In this document: positions 1 to 10,736 of the stretch, piece after piece
Layout of the letters: each line of letters starts with the position of its first letter
Numbering within the stretch: the stretch's first letter is position 1
Notes under the pieces: generated by a model
What the model was told of the DNA's origin: nothing
What the model saw: only the letters and a program-made list of their open reading frames with translations
Databases searched by the model: none
Assembly (NCBI GenBank): GCA_015233155.1
Contig: JADFYG010000004.1
Location: forward strand, 98,005 to 162,004
DNA: 64,000 nucleotides
Origin: Candidatus Rifleibacteriota bacterium
GTDB taxonomy: Bacteria; Muiribacteriota; Ozemobacteria; Ozemobacterales; Ozemobacteraceae
Direction of reading: 5' to 3'
Made by a program: the position numbers and the translations under genes

Positions 1-66
1 GAGGTATGTGATCTCATCACGTGTGTAATCGTCGAGAGCCAAAAGGTGTCGTCCGTGCAAATTCAT
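1..66 (-). CDS. argF: ornithine carbamoyltransferase, N-terminal fragment (truncated by window edge)
   Basis: Reverse strand from ATG at 66 reads MNLHGRHLLALDDYTRDEITYL, matching the conserved OTCase N-terminus (L.GR.LL.L.D.T..EI.YL). Not in the ORF track because it is truncated. Confidence 0.7.
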   Translation of the reverse strand, partial: MNLHGRHLLALDDYTRDEITYL

Positions 67-94
67 GAAGTGAATTATCCTTTCCTTATTAAAA

Positions 95-1606
95 TCAGCT
101 ACCTATGAGCTTTTTAAGTTCGACTAAGGCATCTTTCAGAGAAATAGACTGACTGTTCATCTCGCTTGCAGCGTTAGCAGTTTTCTCTGAATTTGCCGCA
201 CTGGACTGTGTGACTTTGTCGATTTGGTTAACCGCAATGTTTACCTGGTCAATACCCTGACTTTGTTCGCGAGACGCGGCGGCGATCTTCGCCACCAGTT
301 CGTCGACTTCCCGTGCTTTGCTTACAATTTCTTGCAGGCTGATGCCAACCTTGTTGCTTATCTGCACTCCTTGCTCACTTCTCTGAATAGAGTCGGCGAT
401 CTTCCCGGCGGTTTCACGGGCAGCCTGGGCGCTGCGTTGGGCAAGGCTACGCACTTCGTCTGCGACTACAGCAAATCCTTTTCCGGCTTCGCCTGCCCGG
501 GCGGCTTCTACGGCGGCGTTGAGCGCCAAAATGTTGGTTTGAAAAGCAATTTCATCAATCGTTTTTATGATTTTCGCGATCGAGTCGCTGGAAATCTTTA
601 TGGCATCCATGGCGGCGTTCATGCTCTGCATGTCTGCGGAACCGGTTTCTGCAGCAACGCGAGTCTGATTAGCGAGCGTTTTTGCCGCATCAGAGCCATC
701 GGCGTTTTGCCGAGTCATAGTGGCGACTTCTTCCAGTGAGGCACTTGTTTCTTCTACAGAGGCCGCTTGCTCGCTTGAGCCATCCGCAAGTGACTGACTT
801 GCTTTAGTGAGTTCCCCTGCGGATGTTACGATTTGATTTGCGACACCTTCGATATTCCCAAGTGATGCCAGAAGCGGAGTAACGATGGTATAGTGGTTGA
901 AATAAAAGAAGCCAATGGCTATGAGAAGCGCTATCGGGATCATCCAGAATAGCGTACGTTTAAGGCCTGCCCAGACTATATTATTGATTCGTGAAATGGG
1001 TGCTTTCAGGATGAATGCACCATGAATTTCACCCTCCTTCCAGTTTTCCATCTGGAAGCCGAGTGGATCTTTTCCGTCCTTGGAAAGGCTTGTCGCGGGA
1101 TCTCCGTGGCAGAACAGGCAGTCCCTGGAAAGCTTTACCGGGCGCGCAAATGTGATCAGACCTGCGGAGATATCGATATCGAAAAAGTCTGCGCCACCAT
1201 TTTTTTCAAAGGATTGAAGAATTTTCTCTTCGTCCGGGGTCGGGGCATTTTTGGGATTACGCGGATGCTGCTTTGGAACTCTGAAAGTAAAGTCTTCCTG
1301 TATGGCCAATTTCTCGACCCCGAGCCATGCTGCAACAACAGGGATTGTTTTATAGAAGCTTGTTGATCTAATGTCCGAAGCCTTCTTCGCTTCTTCAAGG
1401 AGGGCGCTTGAATTAAATGCATTTTTCTCATGAAGCTCAGATGTATTATTACGCAAATCCTCGGCTTGAATAATGATGTTTCTCATTATATTACGTAGCG
1501 ATTCACCGCTTTGCTGAAATATAACGGAATTCTGCACAAAAAGAGCCGCAACCAGGAAAATGATAAGAATGCCCATCGCTGCGATCATAATTTTTCCGGA
1601 TTTCAT
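95..1606 (-). CDS. methyl-accepting chemotaxis protein with DUF3365/Tll0287-like heme-binding sensor domain
   Basis: N-terminal TM, CxxCH ([10 protein letters not shown]) in the sensor domain, second TM, canonical MCP signalling tip ([43 protein letters not shown]). Confidence 0.93.
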   Translation of the reverse strand: MKSGKIMIAAMGILIIFLVAALFVQNSVIFQQSGESLRNIMRNIIIQAEDLRNNTSELHEKNAFNSSALLEEAKKASDIRSTSFYKTIPVVAAWLGVEKLAIQEDFTFRVPKQHPRNPKNAPTPDEEKILQSFEKNGGADFFDIDISAGLITFARPVKLSRDCLFCHGDPATSLSKDGKDPLGFQMENWKEGEIHGAFILKAPISRINNIVWAGLKRTLFWMIPIALLIAIGFFYFNHYTIVTPLLASLGNIEGVANQIVTSAGELTKASQSLADGSSEQAASVEETSASLEEVATMTRQNADGSDAAKTLANQTRVAAETGSADMQSMNAAMDAIKISSDSIAKIIKTIDEIAFQTNILALNAAVEAARAGEAGKGFAVVADEVRSLAQRSAQAARETAGKIADSIQRSEQGVQISNKVGISLQEIVSKAREVDELVAKIAAASREQSQGIDQVNIAVNQIDKVTQSSAANSEKTANAASEMNSQSISLKDALVELKKLIGS

Positions 1607-1665
1607 TTGTTGTGCCCCCTTAATGTGGTATATCTCTCACGCGAGGAGTTTACCATAAAAAAATG

Positions 1666-3510
1666 TCATGAAGATGGCTGTTTAACTTTTATCAGTACCA
1701 GCGTTATATCATCGGCTTGAGGGCCAGGCATGATCAAAGAGGCGTGCCAGTGGCGAATAGCTTTCTCGGTTTCTTTTACGGTGTCTCGGACTAGGCCGGG
1801 GAGTGCTGCTTCCATGCGCTCAAAACCTATTGGCTGGTCAGTGGAAATCAGGGATTCAACCACCCCATCCGTGTATAAAACAACAAGATCCGAGGGTTCC
1901 AGGTCTAACGTGACGTTAGTATATTTTGTTCGAAGACTTCCACCGAGGAGTAAGCCGCGCTGAACCACTGGGGTTGCCGTTTTATTGTTTACGAGATATG
2001 GATCCAGGTGGCCTGCGTTGCTAAATGTGATTTGTCGCTTTTTCAGGTCAATCAGCGCGAAAAAACAGGTCATGATCTTCTTGCGCTTCATGGTGCTGCA
2101 AATGACCTGATTTAATACGGTAAGGGTCTGCGCAGGGTCAAAATTATTACTGGGGTGAGCGACAATGGCTTTCGCCATCGTCATTCCCATGGCTGCGGAG
2201 ACTCCGTGCCCTGAAACGTCTCCGATTAACACTACCACTCGGTCTTCAGATATTCGGAAATAATCAAAATAGTCTCCACCCACTTGAGATGCCGGAGAGC
2301 ATCTGCCATAAAACTCGAAGCCCTCAGTTGAGAGGACGTCCTGGGGGAATAAAATTTCCTGAACCAATTTTGCAACTTCCAGATCCGCTAATCCCTCCAT
2401 CATTGAATTGAAGACGCTTGCAAGATCGCCCAGTTCATCCTGATCCAAAACCGGAAGTCGAATCTCAAACTTGCGATTACTTATGGCTTCAACTCCGTTG
2501 GCCAGATGGCGAACAGGGTCGAGGAATTTGCGTGCCAGGAAATTGCCGATGGTCAGGGTTATCAGGGTAATTGCCAGTCCGGCGAATTTGAGAAACCACA
2601 TCGTTTCTTCCTCTTCCTGGCGAATAAGACGGTCGGATGTAACTGCCAAAAGATGAAAGTTGAGTTCGTTGCCGCGAATTCCGGAAATCAGATAGGTGGT
2701 ATTACCAACCTTCCTTCGTGCTTTTACCTGATGTGCTTTTACACGAAGTTTCGTGAGAGAAGGTCGAATAAGGTGGATATATTTGAAAGGTCTAGGAAAA
2801 GAGTCAGGGTTTACAGGGGCTCGGCTGATTGCAAAAAACATCGTATCATTGAGTTGTCTGGCTGCAGGAAAGAGGTGCTTACTGACATATATGGATTCCA
2901 AATTGTCTCGGGAATTTGTATATATGATCAGGTAGCGGGCAATTCCGTGCAAATCGCGAACAGGGAAAATTCCTTGAACCCCTTTTGACACTCCCACCTT
3001 ATATTCATTAAACCTTCCTACAGAGCAAATGAGGGTTGAAAAAAAACCATCAATGTCTATGTCGCCAAGTGCGGCGATCTGTGAAATTTTATCTTTTCTT
3101 GTATCTTCTGCATTGAAAGGAAGTTGGTTCAAGCTGGCGAAAATACTCTTAATAGTGTTTTTCGCCGATTTTATAATCAGTTTTGTTTCCCGGGATATTT
3201 TTGTTCGGTTTTCCATAACCGATTCACCATTGGGGTTGGCAATCCATAAACCGCTGATATCAGGGTGAATGAGAAGCGTTTTTTCAATTCGTGATACCAG
3301 AATGGAAACGGGGTCAGTGTTCGCTGGCAATGGAGCAAGAATCCGTCTTTCAAGATCCTTCATGACTTCAGCCAGAACGAGAGGCATTCGGCTGTCAAAG
3401 AGTTGCAGGGCTTTTTCAGTATCGTGGGCGGTCTGGTTTTCAAGAACTTTACGGCGTTCGATCAGATAATTCTGGGCAATGATCCCAAGGGTGAATAGCG
3501 GAAGACCCAT
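1666..3510 (-). CDS. HAMP + SpoIIE-type PP2C serine phosphatase (C-terminal part; possibly split from 3566..4552)
   Basis: HAMP segment, then GGDYFDYF...VVVLIGDVSGHGVSAAMGM...NAGH...LYTDGVVE...QADDITLVLI. Confidence 0.9.
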   Translation of the reverse strand: MGLPLFTLGIIAQNYLIERRKVLENQTAHDTEKALQLFDSRMPLVLAEVMKDLERRILAPLPANTDPVSILVSRIEKTLLIHPDISGLWIANPNGESVMENRTKISRETKLIIKSAKNTIKSIFASLNQLPFNAEDTRKDKISQIAALGDIDIDGFFSTLICSVGRFNEYKVGVSKGVQGIFPVRDLHGIARYLIIYTNSRDNLESIYVSKHLFPAARQLNDTMFFAISRAPVNPDSFPRPFKYIHLIRPSLTKLRVKAHQVKARRKVGNTTYLISGIRGNELNFHLLAVTSDRLIRQEEEETMWFLKFAGLAITLITLTIGNFLARKFLDPVRHLANGVEAISNRKFEIRLPVLDQDELGDLASVFNSMMEGLADLEVAKLVQEILFPQDVLSTEGFEFYGRCSPASQVGGDYFDYFRISEDRVVVLIGDVSGHGVSAAMGMTMAKAIVAHPSNNFDPAQTLTVLNQVICSTMKRKKIMTCFFALIDLKKRQITFSNAGHLDPYLVNNKTATPVVQRGLLLGGSLRTKYTNVTLDLEPSDLVVLYTDGVVESLISTDQPIGFERMEAALPGLVRDTVKETEKAIRHWHASLIMPGPQADDITLVLIKVKQPSS

Positions 3511-3565
3511 GGTAAAGAAGAAAAGAAAAATCAGTTTTAGTCTGATGGAGAGATAAAATTTCCAA

Positions 3566-4552
3566 TCACCAGCAGATTATTTTCCATGTGAAAATAGAGC
3601 AAATGCCGAAAAGAGAGAGGAGTATCCCGACCAGGATCAGACGTTCCCGGGCATCTAATAATAAATTTCGCCTGGGACTGGCAACTGCCACGAGGCGATG
3701 AGTTGGGGAGACCTGGGTTTGATACCAGCTTAAGTCGGGGAAATGGAGAGCACCATTGGGGCTCGTTTCAAGTTGAGCCAGAATCGAATCCAGGTTTTCG
3801 ACATGAGCAGATAATTTCATGAGTGGGGGAGGTTTGCCATTTTCGATAAGAAAAACCCCCACTTTCCCGGAAATTTTATAGGAAGCGAATTTCTTCAATC
3901 GATATATGATAGGAAGCAAGTCCCAATTAGGCAACCTGTTCAGGCGCACAATCACCATTCCATTTTTCGTAGGTGGGCTGAAATAGACGAAAGCATGACG
4001 CTCGCCGCTGAAAGCCAGATTTATTTTGCTGTGGGTAAGTCTTACTGGCAGTTGCAGGGGGCCGAGGAAATTGGAATAAAGAGGCCAGTTAGCTGTTAAT
4101 TGTTCCTGGTCACCTTTGATATAAGGGTCGAGATCAAAAAAGAATTTTTTCAGTAAACTTCTGGGAACTTGTGTGGGACTCAGTTCAGAAATGGCGTTGC
4201 CGTTGCCGTCCAGGATCGTGAATTCGAACAAGCCGGGAAAGAGTTTGTCCAGCTCCTGAAGATATGGTTTCGCTCTCTCGGGCGAAATATGGCTCTCCAA
4301 GATCTTCCTGGAAAGTGATTTAAGTATAGGCTGGAGAAACCCGATTGTGGGGTCCCTTGTATCCGATGTATTTGAAAGGCTGATAAGGACGCGTTCCAGA
4401 ATGTCTTCTATTTCCTGCTTTTCTCTTTTCTCCCGCTCCTGGAAAATCTTTCCATAAGCAAAACAGATCAGCAAAATTGGTAATGCGTAAAAAACTATGC
4501 AAAAAAACATCCACCGAATTCGTGGATATTCCTGTTCCGGGGGGTTATTCAA
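3566..4552 (-). CDS. membrane sensor-domain protein; likely detached N-terminal half of the adjacent SpoIIE phosphatase
   Basis: N-terminal TM, extracytoplasmic region, C-terminal TM ending at TGA just upstream of the phosphatase ORF; matches the N-terminal layout of the two other SpoIIE proteins here. Confidence 0.6.
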   Translation of the reverse strand: MNNPPEQEYPRIRWMFFCIVFYALPILLICFAYGKIFQEREKREKQEIEDILERVLISLSNTSDTRDPTIGFLQPILKSLSRKILESHISPERAKPYLQELDKLFPGLFEFTILDGNGNAISELSPTQVPRSLLKKFFFDLDPYIKGDQEQLTANWPLYSNFLGPLQLPVRLTHSKINLAFSGERHAFVYFSPPTKNGMVIVRLNRLPNWDLLPIIYRLKKFASYKISGKVGVFLIENGKPPPLMKLSAHVENLDSILAQLETSPNGALHFPDLSWYQTQVSPTHRLVAVASPRRNLLLDARERLILVGILLSLFGICSIFTWKIICW

Positions 4553-4612
4553 GAACTACATTCCTGCGAGGCTTTATCGATATACCTGAATCATAAGCCA
4601 AGATGATATCAC

Positions 4613-4966
4613 TTACTTTGTTTCAAGCTGTTTGATCGCTTCAGGAATCGTTGGTGTGCTCTCAATGAAAGGAATTATTCCGGCGATATTCAGGACTTTC
4701 AGACACAACGTGTTTAAACCGGTCAGAATCAGCCTTCCCTTGAAATCATCCGTGACAATAAGCCCCAGGTCCATTAGTGAGGCAATGCCCGGACTATTGA
4801 TCGAGAAACATTCCGTAAAATCGATGATCAGTCTGACTTTGCCGCCACGAAGCAACTGATTTGCCTTTTCGGCGACTTGAGCCCCAGTGTGATCTGAATA
4901 ATACCCTTTCACATGGAAAACGGGATAGGCAAGGGATTCATCAAATTTAATTTCAAAAGATTCCAT
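4613..4966 (-). CDS. STAS domain protein (anti-sigma factor antagonist-like)
   Basis: 117 aa; KVRLIIDFTECFSINSPGIASLMDLGLI resembles the STAS phospho-Ser loop. Confidence 0.8.
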   Translation of the reverse strand: MESFEIKFDESLAYPVFHVKGYYSDHTGAQVAEKANQLLRGGKVRLIIDFTECFSINSPGIASLMDLGLIVTDDFKGRLILTGLNTLCLKVLNIAGIIPFIESTPTIPEAIKQLETK

Positions 4967-5059
4967 ATTTCCTTCACGTTATTGCAAATGAACGCATTGA
5001 ATGTAGTTACCATAGCAAATTTTTTGATTCTCTTCAATCGATCTGATTATGCAAGGTAA

Positions 5060-7411
5060 CTATTTTTCCAATTTCTGGAGATAGGCGACGATGACTCCGT
5101 CAGGCGTTTTTCTCATTGGCAATATGGTGAAGGTATATTTTTCACCAGGTTTTATCTCAGAAAACTCACCGTGTTTGGCAATAACCAGGAATTTTCCCTT
5201 CTTTTCTGTCTGGATGGCGGCACTGCATCCACGCTCGAAAACTTCATTTACAAGTCCCGAAACAGAGGTTTCCACAGGCAACAGTTCCTCTCCTTTCGGT
5301 TTAACTGGCGCTTTTTTCCCTTCCCCCAAAAAGTTCATTCCAAGAAAAAGTGCGATTCCCAGGGAAAAAATAATTGGTAACATGATTCCATAACGAAGTG
5401 AAAATTCGTTGAGGATAGCTACTGCACTTTGGGAGATCAAAGAAGGCAGTTCGGGAAAAAGTTTTTTTACAGAGTAATCGGGAATAGCCTCTTTTTTCTT
5501 TTCCTGTTCCTTCTTCCATTTCTCCGAAAATTCCTCTTCAAGCAAGGATATTCTGGAAGCTTCTATTTTTCCAAGATTTTGGAGGTGTTCTATGGTTTTT
5601 ATTCTTACCCTTTGTACCTTCTCAGCAGCATCTCCCAAAAGGTTCTGCTGAATTTTGTAGAGAATGAATAGATTGTCAAAATCTGGATTGGCCTGAAAAT
5701 AACACAACGCTGCGTCAAGATATTTGTTTTCATTATTGCTTTCCAGAAAATGACAGAGCATTTCGCGGATGAGAGCGAAATCAAAATACACCATCAGAGA
5801 AAAAGCATTGTCTTTTTTTATCTGGTTATTGCTGAAAAACATTGCTTTTAAGTTAGAAATCGCCTGTGCCGGATCTAATTTTTGCAGGACCCTCAATGCT
5901 GTCATTCGAAGTCGTGGTAGAGGGGATTGCAGAAATTTCCCTATGAGATGGAAAAGTTTTTCCGGATCAAAAAATCCAAGATATTCAAGGGCAGCACTAG
6001 CAAGATTAACATCAGGGCTATTGATAAGCCTTTCGCAGATGCTGCCCAAGGTTCTAATCTGTAATCGAATTGAAGCTCTGATTGCTGTCGCCCGAAGATC
6101 TCCCGGAGTATTATCACTTGTGGAGAGGGATTCCAGGAGAGTTATGTTTTCTGCCTGGGATGGGAGATCTATGGCGGCAATGCGTCGAACCCTTTCCTCA
6201 TTTGAAAGATTATCCCAGGACAAATTTTTTTCTATGGAGGGGACTTCTTCAGGTTTGTCAGGTTGAAGATACTGCCGGATCTTATCTTTTATCTTGTCGG
6301 AAATCTCCCATATCAGGGCTTGTTGAAAGGCTTCACGAACATCTTTGCGTTGAACGGCCTGGAGGACCACGGCGTTTAATTCGACATCGGCTTCCAGTTC
6401 AGGCATTCCCCACTTTGAAAGGATCTCCTGTACAAAGGCTACAACCTTCTTTTTTATTATCCTTGATTGAAAGTCATTCTGAAATACTTCAAATTTATCT
6501 CCCAAAATTCCCGTTTTCTGGATAATATTCAGAGAATTCTGCAAAATATTCTGAATAAGCACCGCTTTTTGGGATAAACTGTTCTGGGCAATGTCCGCAA
6601 GACGGAATGGGGCCTCTGGATCCGCGTTGACCTCAAAAAGACAACCGGCTTTTTCAATGAGATCCGGATCTTTTTCTAGAGCCAGAAATTTTAAAATTGG
6701 TTCTCTTGCGCAGTTGAAAGGGAAAAAGAAACTATTCCTTATGGCAGCAAGCTTATGATGTCGTTCGGGACTCGCAAGCAAAAAATCAAGATGGGCAATG
6801 GCTTCATCCGGGTCCAGTTCAATCAGACCTCGTATCGCCAAAGCGCGGATTCTTGGATCGTCTGAAATCAAAAGTTTTGGAAGAAATTTTTCGAGGCTTT
6901 TCGGGGAAATCTGGATCAGGACTTCAAGGACGGCGAGGCGAATGCTCAGACTTTCTGACAGCAATTTAGCTGTAATATCATTAACTCGATCTTTGGGCCA
7001 TCGTCTGGCAAAAATTTTAATTATAGTTGCCGCAACAGTGGGATTGCTTTCTTTTTCTAATAGATCAGGAGCCCATTTGCTAAGAGGTGCAATGAGAGCG
7101 GCGGGAAGGTTGAAAAGGATTTCCAGCCGTTCGTTGACTGAGGCTGCGACAAATCGTTGCGGAAACGCTTCGGCATCAATACTGAAATTAACTTTTTCAG
7201 TCAGATTTAATCGCTGTTTGACCGCCGCAATCGCATGTACAAACAAAAGTTTGCATTCATCATCGTCTTCGCATTGCTGCTGTTTTTCAAGAGTATTTAA
7301 TATATCGGACGATGATCCGTCGCGGATGATTTGCTCAAGAGCAAATATCCGAAAAGATTTTATCGGAGCCTGGAGATCACTTGTTACATCTACTTCGAGA
7401 CTCAAAACCAA
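5060..7411 (-). CDS. HEAT-repeat protein with C-terminal TM segment
   Basis: Repeating helical motifs (DDPRIRALAIRGLIELDPDEAIAHL; SPLPRLRMTALRVLQKLDPAQAI), TM YGIMLPIIFSLGIALFLGMNFLG, small C-terminal domain. Confidence 0.75.
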   Translation of the reverse strand: MVLSLEVDVTSDLQAPIKSFRIFALEQIIRDGSSSDILNTLEKQQQCEDDDECKLLFVHAIAAVKQRLNLTEKVNFSIDAEAFPQRFVAASVNERLEILFNLPAALIAPLSKWAPDLLEKESNPTVAATIIKIFARRWPKDRVNDITAKLLSESLSIRLAVLEVLIQISPKSLEKFLPKLLISDDPRIRALAIRGLIELDPDEAIAHLDFLLASPERHHKLAAIRNSFFFPFNCAREPILKFLALEKDPDLIEKAGCLFEVNADPEAPFRLADIAQNSLSQKAVLIQNILQNSLNIIQKTGILGDKFEVFQNDFQSRIIKKKVVAFVQEILSKWGMPELEADVELNAVVLQAVQRKDVREAFQQALIWEISDKIKDKIRQYLQPDKPEEVPSIEKNLSWDNLSNEERVRRIAAIDLPSQAENITLLESLSTSDNTPGDLRATAIRASIRLQIRTLGSICERLINSPDVNLASAALEYLGFFDPEKLFHLIGKFLQSPLPRLRMTALRVLQKLDPAQAISNLKAMFFSNNQIKKDNAFSLMVYFDFALIREMLCHFLESNNENKYLDAALCYFQANPDFDNLFILYKIQQNLLGDAAEKVQRVRIKTIEHLQNLGKIEASRISLLEEEFSEKWKKEQEKKKEAIPDYSVKKLFPELPSLISQSAVAILNEFSLRYGIMLPIIFSLGIALFLGMNFLGEGKKAPVKPKGEELLPVETSVSGLVNEVFERGCSAAIQTEKKGKFLVIAKHGEFSEIKPGEKYTFTILPMRKTPDGVIVAYLQKLEK

Positions 7412-7469
7412 ATTCCTTTTTCCGTCATTCTCATTTCATTCTTTGGGAATATCAGTATAATCTAAATAC

Positions 7470-8324
7470 TTAATTATTTAAGGGGGCGATTGGATCAAAA
7501 AACGTTATTCTATTATTACTGCTTCGCTGCTCAAGTATTTTCCCTGCCGTTTGCCGATATGAAGCCAGATACTGTGGGTAAACAATATCAAAAAAACTTG
7601 CAATGGCAAGATCTTTGGATGGGCCTGAAATTTGAGCTTTCATGTCCGGAATGTTTTGTTTTACTGTTCGGTTCAGGGTATCAACCAGTTTCAGGTTTAT
7701 CCAGAAAAATTGCTGAGTTGTCCCCTGTGGATCAGAAATGTCATATGGGATGATTTCAAAATACATAACCCGCTCGCTTAGGGTGTGGGAAATAGTGTAG
7801 TTAGTCGATGCATATTTTTGTGCAATCGGATTCGTGGGATTGAATGTTTCTTCCCGAATCAATTTATACAGGGGAAATTCCCCTGAGAATCCTGATATTC
7901 CGGTTTTTTTTTCTAATTTATAAGCAATTCTATTCACCAAACGATACGATGTTTTGGTTTTTGGATCTATACTTTTAGAGATAGCGTCTCTTATTTGTCC
8001 GGATAAAGGAAAAGCCAGCATGGAATATTGAGCACATGGAAAATTCCCGCCGGTTATGTTTAACACGTCTCCGATGAAATATACGGCTTTGTTTGTATCA
8101 TCCCAGCACCAACACGCTTGCTTCAGATCATTCGTGACCTGTTTTAAAATTCTTCTGGCTTCCATGGTGGTATCAATCTGAAGCATTCCCTGGAGCGAGG
8201 AGCGGGTGCCTTGGCGCATGATTTGCCATGTTGGTACAAGAAGTATCAGCATGCAGGCCAAAACGACCATGAGCTCCATGAGAGTAAAGGCCTGGTGTTT
8301 CAAACTACATCCTCGGGCCATCAA
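7470..8324 (-). CDS. prepilin-type N-terminal cleavage/methylation domain protein (GspJ-like)
   Basis: N-terminus KHQAFTLMELMVVLACMLILLVPTW; overlaps the upstream pseudopilin ORF by 20 bp. Confidence 0.85.
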   Translation of the reverse strand: MMARGCSLKHQAFTLMELMVVLACMLILLVPTWQIMRQGTRSSLQGMLQIDTTMEARRILKQVTNDLKQACWCWDDTNKAVYFIGDVLNITGGNFPCAQYSMLAFPLSGQIRDAISKSIDPKTKTSYRLVNRIAYKLEKKTGISGFSGEFPLYKLIREETFNPTNPIAQKYASTNYTISHTLSERVMYFEIIPYDISDPQGTTQQFFWINLKLVDTLNRTVKQNIPDMKAQISGPSKDLAIASFFDIVYPQYLASYRQTAGKILEQRSSNNRITFFDPIAPLNN

Positions 8325-8763
8325 AAATTAAAGCCTCCAGTTTCACTTCATTCCGACGCAACCATGCGTCGGAGCGGCTTCTCTTTACGGGGTGTACGCT
8401 GACCGTCACTCGGCGAGCCTTAATTCCGTTCTGAGTTGTGTCATTTTGTGCAATATTTATTTCACGCTCAAAAAGCTCCGAATCAAAAGGATACTGGTCA
8501 GGAGTGTTTCTCGGCTTAACCACCATGGTTCCGATGGGAAAACGGGTGAGAGGATGATTCGTATAGCTCGTGAGCCATTCATATCCGAATGATCGAAACA
8601 CCTCAATGGGCTCTTTGGCGAGTGAGAAGGCGATAATTTCATAATAGGCATCCATGGATTCACGATTGGAATAAGTGGTCATCCAAAGGAGAGGGAGGAG
8701 AGCAAGGGAAAGCAAAACCATGGATATGAGAAGCTCTGTCAGAGTAAATGCGCGTCGTCTCAT
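8305..8763 (-). CDS. prepilin-type N-terminal cleavage/methylation domain protein (GspI-like)
   Basis: MRRRAFTLTELLISMVLLSLALLPLLW; 4-bp overlap with upstream gene. Confidence 0.85.
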   Translation of the reverse strand: MRRRAFTLTELLISMVLLSLALLPLLWMTTYSNRESMDAYYEIIAFSLAKEPIEVFRSFGYEWLTSYTNHPLTRFPIGTMVVKPRNTPDQYPFDSELFEREINIAQNDTTQNGIKARRVTVSVHPVKRSRSDAWLRRNEVKLEALIFDGPRM

Positions 8764-10736
8764 GTTCCATCCTCCGTAATTCTCTGGAATGTTATCTGAG
8801 GGGCTGGAATAATCTGAAAAAAATCTCCCTCGGAAGAACTTCTATTCAGATCCGGATTATAGGTGATGGTATGTTTGCCATTGGCCCAGTTCTCAAGTTG
8901 AAGATAATCCACAACCAGGCAGCCCTTAAGTTTGAGGGGCTTTGTGACGATGACGTTGCCCTGATCTCCCACTGCCATGATTCCTGCTTCGATCTCCTGG
9001 GTAGTATCGATAGTGATATTCCCTCCGCGGGTATACAAAATGCAAAAATCGTCCGGGGCGGCAGTGGCTTTTTTCTTTATTCCGGAAAGAATTCTGAATC
9101 CATCAGCAATTATGACACCTTTTCCGGAAAACTCAACAGGACCTTGATTCGGTCCCTGGAAAGTAACTTCGTCGAAAACGGTGGTAATTCCGCGAAGATT
9201 GAGCTCGCCTTTCGCTTTATCATACACGGATGATGTTTTAAATATGTCAAAATAATCCATGGTTTTAGATCTAAGCAAACCATGTGCATAAGGACGAAAA
9301 TCAGCATCAAATGGATGCATTCGCCCGCCGTCTTTTCGGAAAAAATCCTGTGGGGATGGATAAGAGTCCTTTTCAGAACCATCCCGTCTTTCGAAATTCT
9401 GTTGTTTTGAAGTGAAAAGAAAATTGTCCTCAAAACGCGAAATCAGCGGCAGGGTCTTTGCTGCATCTCGTTGGTCAATCTGGGCAAGATTCGTCAGGAA
9501 AGTCTTAATATTCGTATTAGAAATAGGATTCTTGGGGATGGGTAGACAAAAAAGCTTATAGGCTGGGTCATTTTTAATTTTGTTTTTATCACTCTGGGAG
9601 ATTTTTCCAACGTTATCGAGATTCAAGTTGAACTTCACAGTGTAGAGAAAACGCTGTCTGATTGCTCCCTCAAGGATAGAAGCCGCATAAGCGGGGTCGC
9701 GGGCCATAATTCCGTTGTCGGAAATCTGAAGAACGCCAGGGTTTGTATTGCACTGAAAACTTTCCAGGGCGTCCTTGACTCCCTCTTTCGTCTTGCTTTC
9801 GTAGTCGCCTTGTGCCCCAGAATATTGTGATTTCCAGATAGGCCCAATTTGGGCTTCAAAAACACCGGTCATTCCCTGAAGATCGTTCTGGAACCCTCTT
9901 AACGATGGGAATAAATTGCAGCAGTCACTAAGGGGGACAGTGTAAATTATTTTCGGGACAAATTTGGGAAATAATTCCTGGTACTGGCTAAAATTTTCCG
10001 CCACGTTAAAAAAGATGGGGCTGTCATTGAGATACTTTTTGATGTCGGTGCCGCCAAAAAATATTTTCCCTCTTTTTTCGACGGGAATCTGGCTTTGATC
10101 ACGGACGACAATCTGGATGTTATCGGCGTTATAGGAGGATTTTATTGGGGTAGAGGTCTGAAATTCTCTCATTCCACATCGAACAAAAAGAGCGTAATCA
10201 AGAAGAAAATTGGTGGCGTAGTAAGGTTTTCTTTTTTGGCTGGTGACCAGTGAAATAATTCTGAAATCATGATGTCTGGTTATTTGACACTGGGCTACTA
10301 TTTTGGTTCTCTGCTTTAAAACTGCCGCCACTGAAATTTGAAACGTCCCGACACCCTCTCCAGGGTAAAGCCTGTTGCCATAGATATCTGAATCACGGAA
10401 ATCGATGATCATAGCGGAGGCGATAAAGCTCAGATCATCGCCGGAATTCGGGGAAAAATCTTCCATGATCGGAAGCTGAAAACTCAATGTTGAATCTTTT
10501 TTGTGCTTAAAAAGGAATTTGAATTTCTCGGAGTTGATATTTTTTGTTTCACTGAAAAATATTGCAAAAGCCTCATCAATGGCTGACTCCGCAATTTGTC
10601 TGACCAGTTCACTTTTCTCAAATCGAAAAGCCATTGCGCCTGCCTGGCGAGACATTTGATGGAACTGGACAGTCAAAACTCCAATTATGATCAAAATAAA
10701 AACGATGAAAGAATAAAGTATAAACCCTTTTCTCAT
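8760..10736 (-). CDS. PilX/GspK-like minor pseudopilin-associated membrane protein
   Basis: N-terminal TM GFILYSFIVFILIIIGVLTVQFHQM, large extracytoplasmic region, operonic with pseudopilins; paralogous to 29993..31453. Confidence 0.6.
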   Translation of the reverse strand: MRKGFILYSFIVFILIIIGVLTVQFHQMSRQAGAMAFRFEKSELVRQIAESAIDEAFAIFFSETKNINSEKFKFLFKHKKDSTLSFQLPIMEDFSPNSGDDLSFIASAMIIDFRDSDIYGNRLYPGEGVGTFQISVAAVLKQRTKIVAQCQITRHHDFRIISLVTSQKRKPYYATNFLLDYALFVRCGMREFQTSTPIKSSYNADNIQIVVRDQSQIPVEKRGKIFFGGTDIKKYLNDSPIFFNVAENFSQYQELFPKFVPKIIYTVPLSDCCNLFPSLRGFQNDLQGMTGVFEAQIGPIWKSQYSGAQGDYESKTKEGVKDALESFQCNTNPGVLQISDNGIMARDPAYAASILEGAIRQRFLYTVKFNLNLDNVGKISQSDKNKIKNDPAYKLFCLPIPKNPISNTNIKTFLTNLAQIDQRDAAKTLPLISRFEDNFLFTSKQQNFERRDGSEKDSYPSPQDFFRKDGGRMHPFDADFRPYAHGLLRSKTMDYFDIFKTSSVYDKAKGELNLRGITTVFDEVTFQGPNQGPVEFSGKGVIIADGFRILSGIKKKATAAPDDFCILYTRGGNITIDTTQEIEAGIMAVGDQGNVIVTKPLKLKGCLVVDYLQLENWANGKHTITYNPDLNRSSSEGDFFQIIPAPQITFQRITEDGT

